A DNA stretch of 64,000 nucleotides from Streptomyces collinus (lineage in GTDB: Bacteria; Actinomycetota; Actinomycetes; Streptomycetales; Streptomycetaceae). The DNA lies in the NCBI RefSeq assembly GCF_031348265.1, contig NZ_CP133771.1, positions 5,890,001 through 5,954,000 on the forward strand, in the 5' to 3' direction. Below, one piece after another: positions 1 to 9,264 of the stretch (positions are counted from its first letter, which is position 1; each line of letters opens with the position of its first letter). The notes below the pieces were generated by a model that had not been told where the DNA came from, did no database searches, and was given only the letters and a program-made list of their open reading frames with translations. The position numbers and the translations under genes were made by a program.

Positions 1-542
1 ACTCGGCCGCGCTGCGCATGACGCGCAACCCGGCCGACGCCGAGGACCTGGTGCAGGAGACGTACGCCAAGGCGTACGCGTCCTTCCACCAGTTCCGTGA
101 GGGCACCAACCTCAAGGCGTGGCTGTACCGGATCCTCACCAACACCTTCATCAACTCGTACCGCAAGAAGCAGCGCGAACCTCAGCGCTCCGCGGCCGAG
201 GAGATCGAGGACTGGCAGCTCGCCCGCGCCGAGTCGCACATGTCGACGGGCTTGCGCTCCGCGGAGTCGCAGGCGCTCGACCACCTGCCCGACTCGGACG
301 TGAAGCAGGCGCTCCAGGCGATCCCCGAGGAGTTCCGCATCGCCGTCTATCTCGCGGACGTCGAGGGGTTTGCCTACAAGGAGATCGCCGACATCATGGG
401 GACACCCATCGGAACGGTGATGTCCCGGCTGCACCGGGGCCGCCGTCAGCTGCGCGGCATGCTGGAGGACTACGCCCGTGACCGCGGGATGGTCCCGGCC
501 GGTGCCGGAGAGTCGAACGAAGCGAAAGGCTCGGGGTCATGA
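1..542 (+). CDS. sigR: ECF sigma factor SigR (5' truncated)
   Basis: C-terminal part of the ECF sigma factor that directs RNA polymerase to the thiol-oxidative stress regulon. The frame is open from base 3 to the window edge, so the N-terminal tip of region 2 is missing. Visible are region 2 ([16 protein letters not shown], the [14 protein letters not shown] segment that melts and reads the -10) and region 4 with its helix-turn-helix ([20 protein letters not shown]) for the -35. The sequence is nearly that of S. coelicolor SigR. Its stop overlaps the next start (ATGA), so sigma and anti-sigma are translationally coupled. SigR is known to autoregulate its promoter, which lies outside this window. 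Confidence 0.95.
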
Positions 543-850
543 GCTGCGGAGAGCCGCACGAGACGGATTGCAGCGAAATCCTCGATCATCTCTACGAGTT
601 CCTCGACCGTGAGATGCCGGACTCGGACTGCGTGAAGTTCGAGCACCACTTCGAGGAGTGCTCGCCCTGCCTCGAGAAGTACGGGCTCGAGCAGGCCGTG
701 AAGAAGCTCGTCAAGCGCTGCTGCGGGCACGACGACGTGCCGGGCGACCTGCGGGACAAGGTCATGGGGCGGATCGAGCTGATCCGCTCCGGCCAGGCCG
801 TCCCCGACCAGGACGTCACGGCCTCGCCCGCCACGCCCCAGGAGTCCTGA
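539..850 (+). CDS. rsrA: Zinc-binding redox-sensing anti-sigma factor RsrA
   Basis: A 103-residue ZAS-family anti-sigma factor that binds SigR when reduced and releases it on disulfide formation. The zinc motif is H37-x3-C41-x2-C44 with C11 upstream. All seven cysteines described for S. coelicolor RsrA are present at the same positions (3, 11, 31, 41, 44, 61, 62), so the C11-C44 redox switch should work. The start overlaps the sigR stop by 4 bases, expected for balanced stoichiometry. It acts in the cytoplasm and is reset by thioredoxin in the characterised system. Confidence 0.96.
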
Positions 851-1001
851 CACTCCTGCGCTTTTCAACTACCCCCCTCTGAACGGGTAGTCGCCCTCGA
901 ACGCGTCACTCAAACGTGCTAATCCGCGGGTTATCGGCCCGTGAACCCCCCTGCCGCCGCCCTAGGCTCCGGGCCTGACGGACCTGGCCGGGGAGGGGCT
1001 C

Positions 1002-2339
1002 ATGGAAGCGGTACCGGCACGGGCACGGGTCTACATCGCCTGTGCCGCCCTGGCCGCGCTGCTCTGCCTGCTGCCGCCGCCGGGCGTACGCACGCCCTGG
1101 TGGGCGGTCGCGCTGCTCGCCGCGCTGTACGCCGGCTGCGAGCGCGTCGCCCGGTCCCGGTTCGTCGGGATCTCCCACCCGGCCGGGACCTTCTACCCCG
1201 TGCTGCTCGCCGGCGCCTTCCTGCTGCCGGCGCCCGCCGCGGCGCTGGTGGCCGTGCCCGGAGCGCTGCTCTCGCAGGTCGCCCGGCGGCCCGTGGCGCT
1301 GCGGCGCATCTGGCGGGCCGCCCAGCTCGTCCTCGGCGTGTGGGCCGCCGCCACGGTGCACCGGCTACTCGGCGGGCCGGACGCGGTGGCCGCGGCCGAC
1401 GTCCCGTACGCACTCGGTCCGGCGGGAGCGGCCGTGCTGGCGTTCTGCCTGGTGCTCGCGCTGCTCGACGGCGGCATCCTGGCCGTGGCCGAACGGGTGC
1501 CGGTACGGCGGGCCTGGCGGGGCTTGGTGGCCCGCTCGCTCGCGCCGATCGCCGTGCACGGCCTCGCCGGGCTGATGATGGCGGTCCTGTGGCACAGCCC
1601 CTACGGGCCCGTCTCCGCGCTGCTCGTCCTGCTGCCCATGTGTGTCTCGTGGTGGGCGTTCGCGCAGTACCACCGGGAACGCGCCGCGCATCAGGCGACC
1701 ATCCGGGCGCTGGTGCAGGCCGTCGACATCAAGGACGGGTACACGCGCGGGCACAGCGAGCGCGTCGGACAGGCATCCATGATGATCGCCCGTGAGCTGG
1801 GCATGGCCGACGAACGCGTGGAGGTGCTCCGCTTCGCCGGGATCCTGCACGACGTGGGCAAGCTGGGCGTGCCCACCCGGCTGCTCAGGAAGAACGGGCC
1901 GCTGACGCCCGAGGAGCGGCGCGTCATCGAGCTGCACCCCGAGTACGGGCACGAGATGGTGCGCGGCATCGGCTTCCTCGGGGAGGCCCGCGCCGCCGTG
2001 CTGCACCACCACGAGCGGCTGGACGGCAGCGGCTACCCGTACGGGCTGGTGGGCCGTCAGATCCCGGAGTCCGCACGGGTCGTGGCCGTCGCGGACGCCT
2101 TCGACGCCATGACCTCCACCCGCAGCTACAGCAGGGCCCGGCCCGTCGCCGTGGCCCTGGCGGAGCTGGAGCGGTGCGCGGGCAGCCACTTCGACCCGGT
2201 GATGGTCGCAGCTCTCGTCGAAGCCGTCGGGCGGACGGGGTGGCACCCCGCGGTGACCGCCGACGACGAGGAGACCCGCCCGGCCCGGGTGCCCCCGCCC
2301 GGCGCACCCCTGTCCAGCCGCCCGGGAGCACACCGATGA
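1002..2339 (+). CDS. Membrane HD-GYP-type phosphohydrolase-like protein
   Basis: A 445-residue protein. Roughly residues 1-220 form several hydrophobic, probably membrane-spanning segments. The C-terminal half is an HD-GYP-like domain: an early GHSERV, the metal dyad in LHDVGKLG (H283-D284), HHHERLDGSGYP (GSGYP at 342-346) and VADAFDAMTS. HD-GYP domains usually hydrolyse cyclic-di-GMP or related cyclic dinucleotides; activity here is inferred from motif retention. A strong GGGGAGGGG precedes the ATG. It is coupled to a degenerate paralogue by an ATGA overlap. No input domain other than the membrane region is seen. Confidence 0.85.
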   Translation: MEAVPARARVYIACAALAALLCLLPPPGVRTPWWAVALLAALYAGCERVARSRFVGISHPAGTFYPVLLAGAFLLPAPAAALVAVPGALLSQVARRPVALRRIWRAAQLVLGVWAAATVHRLLGGPDAVAAADVPYALGPAGAAVLAFCLVLALLDGGILAVAERVPVRRAWRGLVARSLAPIAVHGLAGLMMAVLWHSPYGPVSALLVLLPMCVSWWAFAQYHRERAAHQATIRALVQAVDIKDGYTRGHSERVGQASMMIARELGMADERVEVLRFAGILHDVGKLGVPTRLLRKNGPLTPEERRVIELHPEYGHEMVRGIGFLGEARAAVLHHHERLDGSGYPYGLVGRQIPESARVVAVADAFDAMTSTRSYSRARPVAVALAELERCAGSHFDPVMVAALVEAVGRTGWHPAVTADDEETRPARVPPPGAPLSSRPGAHR

Positions 2340-3583
2340 GCGCCTACCGGCCGCCACCGCTCCTCACCCTCGTCCACGCCTGCGCCGCCCTGCTCGCCGC
2401 CGGTTCCCTCGCCCTCACCCTCTACGACGGCCTTGAGGAACGCCGGGTCGCACTCGCCTTCGGCGTCCTCGTCACCGTCGGCGAGCTCACCCGGCGCAAC
2501 GGCGCGCGGATCCGGGAGCCCGCCCCGCTCGGTGCCGCCGCGGCCCTGTCCTACGCCCTGCTCGGCGAGGCCGGCGGACGGGCCACCCACCACGGCCCCG
2601 CCCAGGTCGTCGCCGTGGTGCTGGCCGCCTCGCTGCTCGGCAGCGTCCCGCACGTCGCGCGCGGGCAGGGGCCCACCCTCGACCACCTGGCGCGCCGCGT
2701 GCTCACCGTCGGGTTCGTCGCCGTGTGCTTCCAGCCCCCGTACAACCGGGGCATGTTCGACGACTGGGGCGGTCCGGCCTACGCCCTGCTGCTGCTCGCG
2801 CTGCTGTCCCTGACCGCGCTGTGCGACGCGGTGCTCGCCGCCGCCCTGGCCCACACCCGCACCGGCTGGCCCTTCTGCCCGGTGCTGCGGGACGAGCTGC
2901 GGGCCGTGTGCGGCATCGGGTCCGCCGTCATCGCCACCGGGGCGGTGATGGCGCTGGCGGTCGCCGTGGTGGGGCTGTGGGCGCTGCCGGTCTTCTCCGT
3001 GCCGCTGCTGCTCGCCCAGATGTCGTTCCGCCGCTATGCCGCCGTCCGGGCGACCTACCGGCAGACCATCGCCTCCCTCGCCCGGGCCACGGAGGTCGCC
3101 GGCTACACCCCCTGCGGGCACGCGCGGCGGGTCGCAGCGGTCAGCCAGGCGGTGGGGCGTGACCTGGGGCTGACCGAGCCGGAGCTCGCGGTGCTGGAGT
3201 ACGCGGCGCTCATGCACGACATCGGCCAGCTGAGTCTCGTCGACCCGGTGCCGGCGGGCGCCACCGCCGGGCTGCCCGTCGCGGAGCAGCGGCGGATCGC
3301 CCTGCTCGGCGGGGCCGTCGTCCGGCAGACGGGCGTCGACGAGGCGGTGGCCGTCGTCGTGGAGCGGCAGGCCGACCCCTACACCGAGCAGCCGCTTGCC
3401 GCGCGAATCGTCCGGGCCGTGAACGCGTACGAGGAGAAGTCCCGGGAAGGAGGGCCCGGCGGGCCGCTGACGGCGCTGGAGGAACTCCGGCTCGCCACCT
3501 CCGGGACGTACGCCCCGGAGGTGGTGGAATCACTGGCCCGCGTCCTGGCAAGGAGCAGTCTGACCCTGCCCTTGGCTGGGTAA
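2336..3583 (+). CDS. Membrane protein with degenerate HD domain
   Basis: A 415-residue paralogue of the preceding protein. It has an N-terminal multi-pass membrane region and a C-terminal HD-type domain keeping GHARRV and MHDIGQLS (H294-D295), but lacking the HHHE...GYP block and the VADAFDAM segment. Cyclic-dinucleotide phosphodiesterase activity is therefore doubtful, and a regulatory or dimer-partner role is more likely (inference). The start was placed at 2336 because the ATG overlaps the upstream stop (ATGA); the frame is open further upstream but that region codes for the first HD protein. Confidence 0.8.
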   Translation: MSAYRPPPLLTLVHACAALLAAGSLALTLYDGLEERRVALAFGVLVTVGELTRRNGARIREPAPLGAAAALSYALLGEAGGRATHHGPAQVVAVVLAASLLGSVPHVARGQGPTLDHLARRVLTVGFVAVCFQPPYNRGMFDDWGGPAYALLLLALLSLTALCDAVLAAALAHTRTGWPFCPVLRDELRAVCGIGSAVIATGAVMALAVAVVGLWALPVFSVPLLLAQMSFRRYAAVRATYRQTIASLARATEVAGYTPCGHARRVAAVSQAVGRDLGLTEPELAVLEYAALMHDIGQLSLVDPVPAGATAGLPVAEQRRIALLGGAVVRQTGVDEAVAVVVERQADPYTEQPLAARIVRAVNAYEEKSREGGPGGPLTALEELRLATSGTYAPEVVESLARVLARSSLTLPLAG

Positions 3584-3700
3584 CCCATGGGTAATGAGCG
3601 CCCTTGAGGCCGTACGTGGTTGGATGCGAAGGAGAAGGTGTCCGGGGGCTCGAAACACAGCTACGGCCAGCCCACCGCACGGAACTGGCAGGCGGGAATC

Positions 3701-4681
3701 GTGAGGATCTTCGGCAAGGGACGGCACCGGCCCTCCGCCTCCTGGCGGCAGGCCACAGACCGGGCGTTCACCCTCATCGGCGACGGCCGTTACGAGGACG
3801 CGGGCGCCCTGCTGACACGTGCCGCCGATCTGGAGCCCTGGCTTTCCGAGTCCTGGTTCAACCTCGCGCTGCTGCACAAGTTCCGGCACGACTGGGAGCA
3901 GGCGCGGGCGGCCGGACTGCGGGCCGTGGCGCTGCTCGACCGGGACACCGGCGCGCCCGACTGGTGGAACGTCGGCATCGCCGCGACCGCGCTCCAGGAC
4001 TGGCCGCTGGCCCGGCGCGCCTGGCAGGCCTACGGGCTGCGGGTGCCGGGGGCGGCCAACGACTCCGGCGAGCCCCTCGGCATGGACCTCGGCAGCGCGG
4101 CCGTACGGCTGTCCCCGGAGGGGGAGGCCGAGGTCGTGTGGGGACGGCGGCTGGATCCCGCGCGGATCGAGGTGCTGTCCATCCCGCTGCCGTCGTCCGG
4201 GCGCCGCTGGGGCGAGGTCGTGCTGCACGACGGGGTGCCGCACGGGGAGCGGACGACCGCCGCCGGGCACACGTACCCGGTGTTCGACGAGATCGAGCTG
4301 TGGGCGCCGTCGCCCGTGCCGACCTGGGTGGTGCTGCTGGAGGCGGCGACCGAGGCGGACCGGGACGCGCTGGAGCAGCTGGCGGCCGACGCCGGGTTCG
4401 CCGCGGAGGACTGGTCCTCCTCGGTGCGGCTGCTGTGCCGGATGTGCTCGGAGTCGCGGATGCCGTCGGACGAGGGCGACGGGGAGCATCTCGATCCGCA
4501 CGATCACAGCGAGCCGGGGCATCCAGGGCCGCTGGGGCACCGGACGGACGGGCAGCTGTGGGTGCCGGAGCGGGAGTGCGGCTTGGCTGCGCCGGCTTCG
4601 CTGGTCCGGGGGTTGCTGGACGGGTGGGTCGCGGACAGTCCGGATTCCCGGGACTGGCGGGATCTCGAAGAGGTCTGTTAG
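3701..4681 (+). CDS. Tetratricopeptide-like protein of unknown function
   Basis: About 326 residues from a GTG start; the frame is open to a TTG at 3620, so the N terminus is uncertain. Residues 10-110 look like TPR helical repeats (a first helix pair around FTLIGDGRYEDAGALLTRAA, then WFNLALLHKFRHDWEQARAA). The C-terminal half has a CRMC motif followed by a His/Asp-rich stretch around DEGDGEHLDPHDHS, which might bind a metal. No signal peptide or catalytic domain is visible. It lies between the HD proteins and def; function unknown. Confidence 0.75.
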   Translation: MRIFGKGRHRPSASWRQATDRAFTLIGDGRYEDAGALLTRAADLEPWLSESWFNLALLHKFRHDWEQARAAGLRAVALLDRDTGAPDWWNVGIAATALQDWPLARRAWQAYGLRVPGAANDSGEPLGMDLGSAAVRLSPEGEAEVVWGRRLDPARIEVLSIPLPSSGRRWGEVVLHDGVPHGERTTAAGHTYPVFDEIELWAPSPVPTWVVLLEAATEADRDALEQLAADAGFAAEDWSSSVRLLCRMCSESRMPSDEGDGEHLDPHDHSEPGHPGPLGHRTDGQLWVPERECGLAAPASLVRGLLDGWVADSPDSRDWRDLEEVC

Positions 4682-4698
4682 CGCCGTTGTCGGGTGCA

Positions 4699-4746
4699 GC
4701 GCCGTCGTGGTTGTTCGCGCAGTTCCCCGCGCCCCTGACGGGGCGC
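4699..4746 (+). repeat. Dispersed Streptomyces-type intergenic element ending in a hairpin
   Basis: The segment includes a motif resembling one I recall as common in Streptomyces intergenic regions (TTCGCGCAGTTCCCCGCGCC). It ends in a 7-bp perfect stem, GCGCCCC-TGAC-GGGGCGC, at 4729-4746. It sits just after the TPR-like gene and before def, so it probably acts as a transcription terminator. That it is dispersed in this genome cannot be tested here. Confidence 0.55.
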
Positions 4747-4807
4747 CTTCCCCGTACCCTGTATCAGCATCCCGGGTTGGATTTGTTCAGGAAGGCGTAC
4801 GGACGTC

Positions 4808-5458
4808 ATGGCTCAGCAGGACACCGATCAGCAGCACGCGGGCGTGCTCCCCGTCGATGACGAGGGGTATGTGATCGACACGGAGGGCTGCGAGGAGCGC
4901 GAGGCGGCCTGGCGGGAGAAGGGGACCTCGCGGCCGATCACGGTCGTCGGGAACCCGGTGCTGCACAAGGAGTGCAAGGACGTCACCGACTTCGGCGAGG
5001 AGTTCCAGCAGCTCGTCGCGGACATGTTCGCCAGCCAGCGCACCGCCGAGGGCGTGGGCCTGGCCGCCAACCAGATCGGCGTCGACGCGAAGGTCTTCGT
5101 CTACGACTGCCCGGATGACGAGGGCGCCCGCCACACCGGTGTCGTCTGCAACCCCAAGCTCGTGGAACTGCCCGCCGACAAGCGCCGCCTGGACGACAGC
5201 AACGAGGGCTGCCTGTCGGTGCCCACCGCGTACGCGCCGCTCGCCCGGCCCGACTACGCCGAGGTGACCGGGCAGGACGAGAAGGGCAACCCGATCAAGG
5301 TGCGCGGCACCGGGTACTTCGCTCGGTGTTTGCAGCACGAGACCGACCACCTCTACGGGTACCTGTACATCGACCGGCTCTCCAAGCGTGAGCGCAAGGA
5401 CGCGCTGCGGCAGATGGCCGAGAACGAGCCTCGCTACCCCGTGGTGGCCAACGACTGA
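4808..5458 (+). CDS. def: Peptide deformylase
   Basis: A 216-residue metalloenzyme that removes the formyl group from the N-terminal methionine of nascent proteins. All three signature motifs are present: GVGLAANQIG (82-91), EGCLSVP with metal ligand C135, and QHETDH (H177 and H181 as ligands, with the catalytic glutamate between them). A polar N-terminal extension of about 40 residues precedes the catalytic core. Streptomyces usually carry several deformylases; this is the copy between the TPR-like protein and the albaflavenone genes. Confidence 0.95.
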   Translation: MAQQDTDQQHAGVLPVDDEGYVIDTEGCEEREAAWREKGTSRPITVVGNPVLHKECKDVTDFGEEFQQLVADMFASQRTAEGVGLAANQIGVDAKVFVYDCPDDEGARHTGVVCNPKLVELPADKRRLDDSNEGCLSVPTAYAPLARPDYAEVTGQDEKGNPIKVRGTGYFARCLQHETDHLYGYLYIDRLSKRERKDALRQMAENEPRYPVVAND

Positions 5459-5753
5459 GACCTCAGCTGCCTCCATCGCACGGCGTCTGTTCGGGTTCAC
5501 CACCCTGAACAGGCGCCGTTCCGTTGTGTCGTTCGCCTGTCCGTCGCACGTTCGATCGCTTCTGCTCGCCTGGCGATCCATCGATAGTCACACAACGGGA
5601 GGTTCCCGGCACTGTGGGGGAGCGAATGAAGCAAATGCGTTCCCAGAACGGTCAGTTGTAGTGCTGAATGGGATGAGCGGGGTATGCAACGGCGCACGCC
5701 CGGCACGAAGGGAGGGGCGCCCGCGCCAACTGGCGTCTGAGAGGGGTTAGTTC

Positions 5754-6839
5754 GTGCATGCTTTGTCACACGGCACCACAACGGCACCGGCCGCGATCGC
5801 AGTTCCACCGTCGCTCTTTCTCCCGGTGATCGAGGCGGAGTTTCCCCGGCGACTCCACCCGTATTGGCCGAAGTGCCAGGAGGAGACCCGGGCCTGGCTG
5901 CTCGAAAAGCGGCTCATGCCGGCGGACAAGGTGGAGGAATATGCCGACGGCCTTTGCTACACCGACCTCATGGCCGGGTACTACCTCGGCGCCTCCGACG
6001 AGGTCATGCAGGCGATAGCCGACTACAGCGCGTGGTTCTTCCTCTGGGACGACCGCCACGACCGCGACATCGTGCACGGCCGTCCGGTCGCCTGGCGGCT
6101 GCTGCGGGACCGGCTGCACGCGGCCCTCGACTCCCCCGGGGAGCACCTGCACCACAAGGACCCACTGGTCGCCGGGTTCGCGGACAGCGTGCTGCGGCTG
6201 TACGCGTTCCTGCCCCAGACGTGGAACCTCCGGTTCGCCCGGCACTTCCACGCGGTGATCGACGCGTACGACCAGGAGTTCCGCAATCGCACCGAGGGAA
6301 TCGTCCCGACGGTCGAGGAATACCTCCGGCTGCGCCGGCTCACCTTCGCGCACTGGATCTGGACGGACCTCCTGGAACCGACCGCCGGATGTGAACTTCC
6401 CGATGCCGTGAGAAAACATCCGGCATATCGGCGGGCGGCACTGCTGAGCCAGGAATTCGCCGCCTGGTACAACGATCTGTGCTCGCTCCCGAAAGAGATA
6501 GCCGGCGACGAGGTGCACAATCTCGGAATCAGTCTCATCACCCATGAGGGGATGACTCTGGAACAGGCGGTCGTGGAAATACGGCGCCGTGTCGATGAAT
6601 GCATCACCGATTTCCTCAAGGGTGAACGGGATGCATTGCGCTTCGCCGAAGATCTCGCCGACGGCTCCGTGCGGGGAAAGGAACTGAGCGCCGCCGTGCG
6701 GGCCTGCCTGAGCAATATGCGGAACTGGTTCAGTTCCGTGTACTGGTTCCACCACGAGTCCGGCCGTTACATGGTCGACAGCTGGGACGACCGGTCCACG
6801 CCCCCGTACGTCAACAACGAAGCGGCAGGTGAGAAATGA
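5754..6839 (+). CDS. eizA: epi-Isozizaene synthase (class I sesquiterpene cyclase)
   Basis: A 361-residue terpene cyclase that converts farnesyl diphosphate to the tricyclic sesquiterpene epi-isozizaene. The metal-binding aspartate-rich motif DDRHD begins at residue 99, as in the S. coelicolor enzyme. The second Mg-binding motif is NDLCSLPKE (NSE/DTE type), and a C-terminal RY pair (GRYMVD) is present. The GTG start at 5754 is preceded by GAGAGGGG. It overlaps the P450 gene by ATGA. The 295-bp upstream gap should hold the promoter, but I cannot assign boxes. Product: precursor of the antibiotic albaflavenone. Confidence 0.95.
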   Translation: MHALSHGTTTAPAAIAVPPSLFLPVIEAEFPRRLHPYWPKCQEETRAWLLEKRLMPADKVEEYADGLCYTDLMAGYYLGASDEVMQAIADYSAWFFLWDDRHDRDIVHGRPVAWRLLRDRLHAALDSPGEHLHHKDPLVAGFADSVLRLYAFLPQTWNLRFARHFHAVIDAYDQEFRNRTEGIVPTVEEYLRLRRLTFAHWIWTDLLEPTAGCELPDAVRKHPAYRRAALLSQEFAAWYNDLCSLPKEIAGDEVHNLGISLITHEGMTLEQAVVEIRRRVDECITDFLKGERDALRFAEDLADGSVRGKELSAAVRACLSNMRNWFSSVYWFHHESGRYMVDSWDDRSTPPYVNNEAAGEK

Positions 6840-8206
6840 CCATCGAGTCTGTGAAGCCCGAAACCCCGCCGGCCGTGGAACCCCGGGAGCCGCCCCGGGC
6901 GGGGGGTGGCGTCCCCGTCCTCGGGCACGGCTGGAAGCTGGCGCGCGACCCGCTGGCGTTCATGGCGCGGCTGCGCGACCACGGCGACGTCGTGCGGCTG
7001 AAGATCGGGCCGAAGACGGTGTACGCGGTCACCACCCCGGCCCTGACCGGCGCCCTGGCGCTGAGCAACGACTTCATCATCGCCGGGCCCCTGTGGGAAT
7101 CCCTGGAGGGCCTGCTCGGCAAGGAGGGCGTGGCCACGGCGAACGGCCCGCGCCACCGGCGCCAGCGGCGCACCATCCAGCCCGCCTTCCGGCTCGACGC
7201 CATCCCCGCCTACGGCCCGATCATGGAGGAGGAAGCGCACGCGCTGACCGAGCGCTGGAAGCCCGGCGAGACGATCGACTGCACCTCGGAGTCCTTCCGG
7301 GTGGCCGTGCGCATCGCGGCCCGCTGCCTGCTGCGCGGCGCCTACATGGACGAGCGGGCGGAACGGCTGTGCGTCGCCCTCGCCACCGTCTTCCGGGGGA
7401 TGTACCGGCGGATGGTGGTCCCGCTCGGACCGCTCTACAACCTGCCGCTCCCCGCCAACCGTGAATTCAACCGGGCATTGGCCGATTTGCATCTCCTCGT
7501 CGACGAGATCGTCGCCGAGCGCCGGGCATCCGGTCAAAAGCCGGACGATTTGCTGACGGCATTGCTGGAGGCGACGGACGAGAATGGAGACCCGATCGGG
7601 GAACAGGAGATCCACGATCAGGTCGTCGCGATCCTCACCCCCGGCAGCGAGACGATCGCCTCCACGATCATGTGGCTGTTGCATATGCTCGCGGAGCACC
7701 CCGAACACGGCGACCGGGTACGCGACGAAGTGCAAGCGGTCACCGGTGGGAGGCCGGTGGCATTCGCAGACGTCCGAGGACTCAGGCACACCAATAATGT
7801 CGTCGTCGAGTCCATGCGTTTGAGCCCCGCCGTCTGGATTCTGACGCGCCGGGCGGTGCGGGACACGGAACTCGGTGGATACCGTATTCCATCCGGGGCG
7901 GACATCATCTACAGCCCGTACGCGATCCAGCGCGACCCGAAGTCGTACGAGCGGAACCTGGAGTTCGACCCCGACCGCTGGCTTCCGGACCGGGTCAAGG
8001 ACGTCCCGAAGCACGCCATGAGCCCGTTCAGCGTGGGCAACCGCAAGTGCCCGAGCGATCACTTCTCGATGGCCCAGCTGACGCTGGTCACGGCGGCCCT
8101 GGCCACCAGGTACCGATTCGAGCAGGTCCCCGGCTCCAAGGACGCCACCCGTGTCGGCATCACGCTCCGGCCGCACGACCTGCGGGTGCGGCCGGTGCCG
8201 AGGTGA
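6836..8206 (+). CDS. cyp170A1: Cytochrome P450 CYP170A1-type albaflavenone synthase
   Basis: A 456-residue P450 that oxidises epi-isozizaene in two steps via albaflavenol to albaflavenone. Seen: I-helix segment around GSETIAS (about 270-277), the K-helix ExxR in ESMRL, and the heme-ligand loop FSVGNRKCPSD with the thiolate at C405. Translationally coupled to the cyclase. The S. coelicolor orthologue is reported to have a second, farnesene-synthase activity; whether that applies here cannot be judged. The gene ends only 11 bp from the convergent nrdS stop, with no obvious terminator between. Confidence 0.94.
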   Translation: MTIESVKPETPPAVEPREPPRAGGGVPVLGHGWKLARDPLAFMARLRDHGDVVRLKIGPKTVYAVTTPALTGALALSNDFIIAGPLWESLEGLLGKEGVATANGPRHRRQRRTIQPAFRLDAIPAYGPIMEEEAHALTERWKPGETIDCTSESFRVAVRIAARCLLRGAYMDERAERLCVALATVFRGMYRRMVVPLGPLYNLPLPANREFNRALADLHLLVDEIVAERRASGQKPDDLLTALLEATDENGDPIGEQEIHDQVVAILTPGSETIASTIMWLLHMLAEHPEHGDRVRDEVQAVTGGRPVAFADVRGLRHTNNVVVESMRLSPAVWILTRRAVRDTELGGYRIPSGADIIYSPYAIQRDPKSYERNLEFDPDRWLPDRVKDVPKHAMSPFSVGNRKCPSDHFSMAQLTLVTAALATRYRFEQVPGSKDATRVGITLRPHDLRVRPVPR

Positions 8207-8217
8207 CGGAGGGGGCT

Positions 8218-9180
8218 TCAGGCCGCTTCGGGGCCTCTGAACGTCCGCCGATAGGAGTTCGGCGTGGTCCCGATCGCCCGGACGAAGTGGTGGCGCAGCG
8301 TGGCCGCGTTGCCGAACCCCGTTCGACCGGCGATCGCGTCCATCGTCTCGTCCGTCGCCTCCAGCAGCCGCTGGGCCAGCAGCACGCGCTGGCGCAGGAT
8401 CCAGCGGTAGGGAGTGGTCCCGGTCTCCTGCTGGAAGCGGCGGGCGAAGGTGCGCGGGGACATGTGGGCGTGGGCGGCGAGCTGCTCGACGGTGACCTCC
8501 TCGTCGAGATGGCGTTCCATCCACGCCAGCACGTCGCCGATCGTGTCGCCCTCGGGGTGGGGGAGCGGGCGCTCGATGTACTGGGCCTGGCCGCCGTCGC
8601 GGTGCGGCGGTACCACCATCCGCCGGGCGATCTTGTTGGCGACCTCGGAGCCCTGCTCCTTGCGCACCAGGTGCAGGCAGGCGTCGATGCCGGCGGCCGT
8701 GCCGGCGGAGGTGATCACCGGGTCCTCGTCGACGTAGAGCACGTCCGGTTCGACGATCACGTGCGGGTACTGCCGGGCGAGGTCCTTGGCGTGCTTCCAG
8801 TGCGTGGCGCAGCGGCGGCCGTCCAGCAGCCCGGCCGCGGCCAGCACGAAGACACCGGAGCACACGCTCAGCACCCGGGCGCCGCGGTCGACCGCACGGC
8901 GCAGGGAGTCCAGCAGCTCCGGGGGGAAATCCCGGTACGCGTAGGTGTGGCCGGCCGGCACCGCGATCAGGTCGGCCGTCTCCAGACGCTCCAGGCCGTG
9001 CTCGGCCTGGAGCGAGAAGCCCGAATTCATGCGCAGCACGGGGCCCTCGGCCGAGGCGACGGCGAAGTCGTAGACCGGCAGGCCCTCGTCGCTCCGGTCG
9101 GTGCCGAAGACCTCGCACACCACACCCAGTTCGAAGGGGTTCACGCCGTCGAGCAAGGCGACGGCCACGTTCTGCAGCAT
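8218..9180 (-). CDS. nrdS: GlxA-family AraC-type regulator NrdS
   Basis: A 320-residue regulator. Residues 1-190 form a DJ-1/PfpI-like class I amidotransferase fold (nucleophile-elbow region RVLSVCSGVFVLAAAG), and the C terminus holds two AraC helix-turn-helices (TVEQLAAHAHMSPRTFARRF and AIAGRTGFGNAATLRHHF). The position after nrdA-nrdB matches nrdS of the S. coelicolor nrdABS operon. The start was set at the ATG at 9180 (MLQNVAVALL), although the frame is open further upstream. The ligand and target genes are unknown. A small opposite-strand gene lies between this gene and nrdB. Confidence 0.85.
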   Translation of the reverse strand: MLQNVAVALLDGVNPFELGVVCEVFGTDRSDEGLPVYDFAVASAEGPVLRMNSGFSLQAEHGLERLETADLIAVPAGHTYAYRDFPPELLDSLRRAVDRGARVLSVCSGVFVLAAAGLLDGRRCATHWKHAKDLARQYPHVIVEPDVLYVDEDPVITSAGTAAGIDACLHLVRKEQGSEVANKIARRMVVPPHRDGGQAQYIERPLPHPEGDTIGDVLAWMERHLDEEVTVEQLAAHAHMSPRTFARRFQQETGTTPYRWILRQRVLLAQRLLEATDETMDAIAGRTGFGNAATLRHHFVRAIGTTPNSYRRTFRGPEAA

Positions 9181-9264
9181 GGATCCAGTGTGCCTCGCCC
9201 TTGGCAGTAATTCGAGGGTCTCCGGCAGTCCTGCCACTGACGGTAAGGAGTCATCGGCGCGACA

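Noticed and set aside
6767..9118. 783-codon minus-strand open frame over the P450 and nrdS genes
   Set aside because: Spans two genes on opposite strands; the part within nrdS is a different frame from the AraC-type protein.
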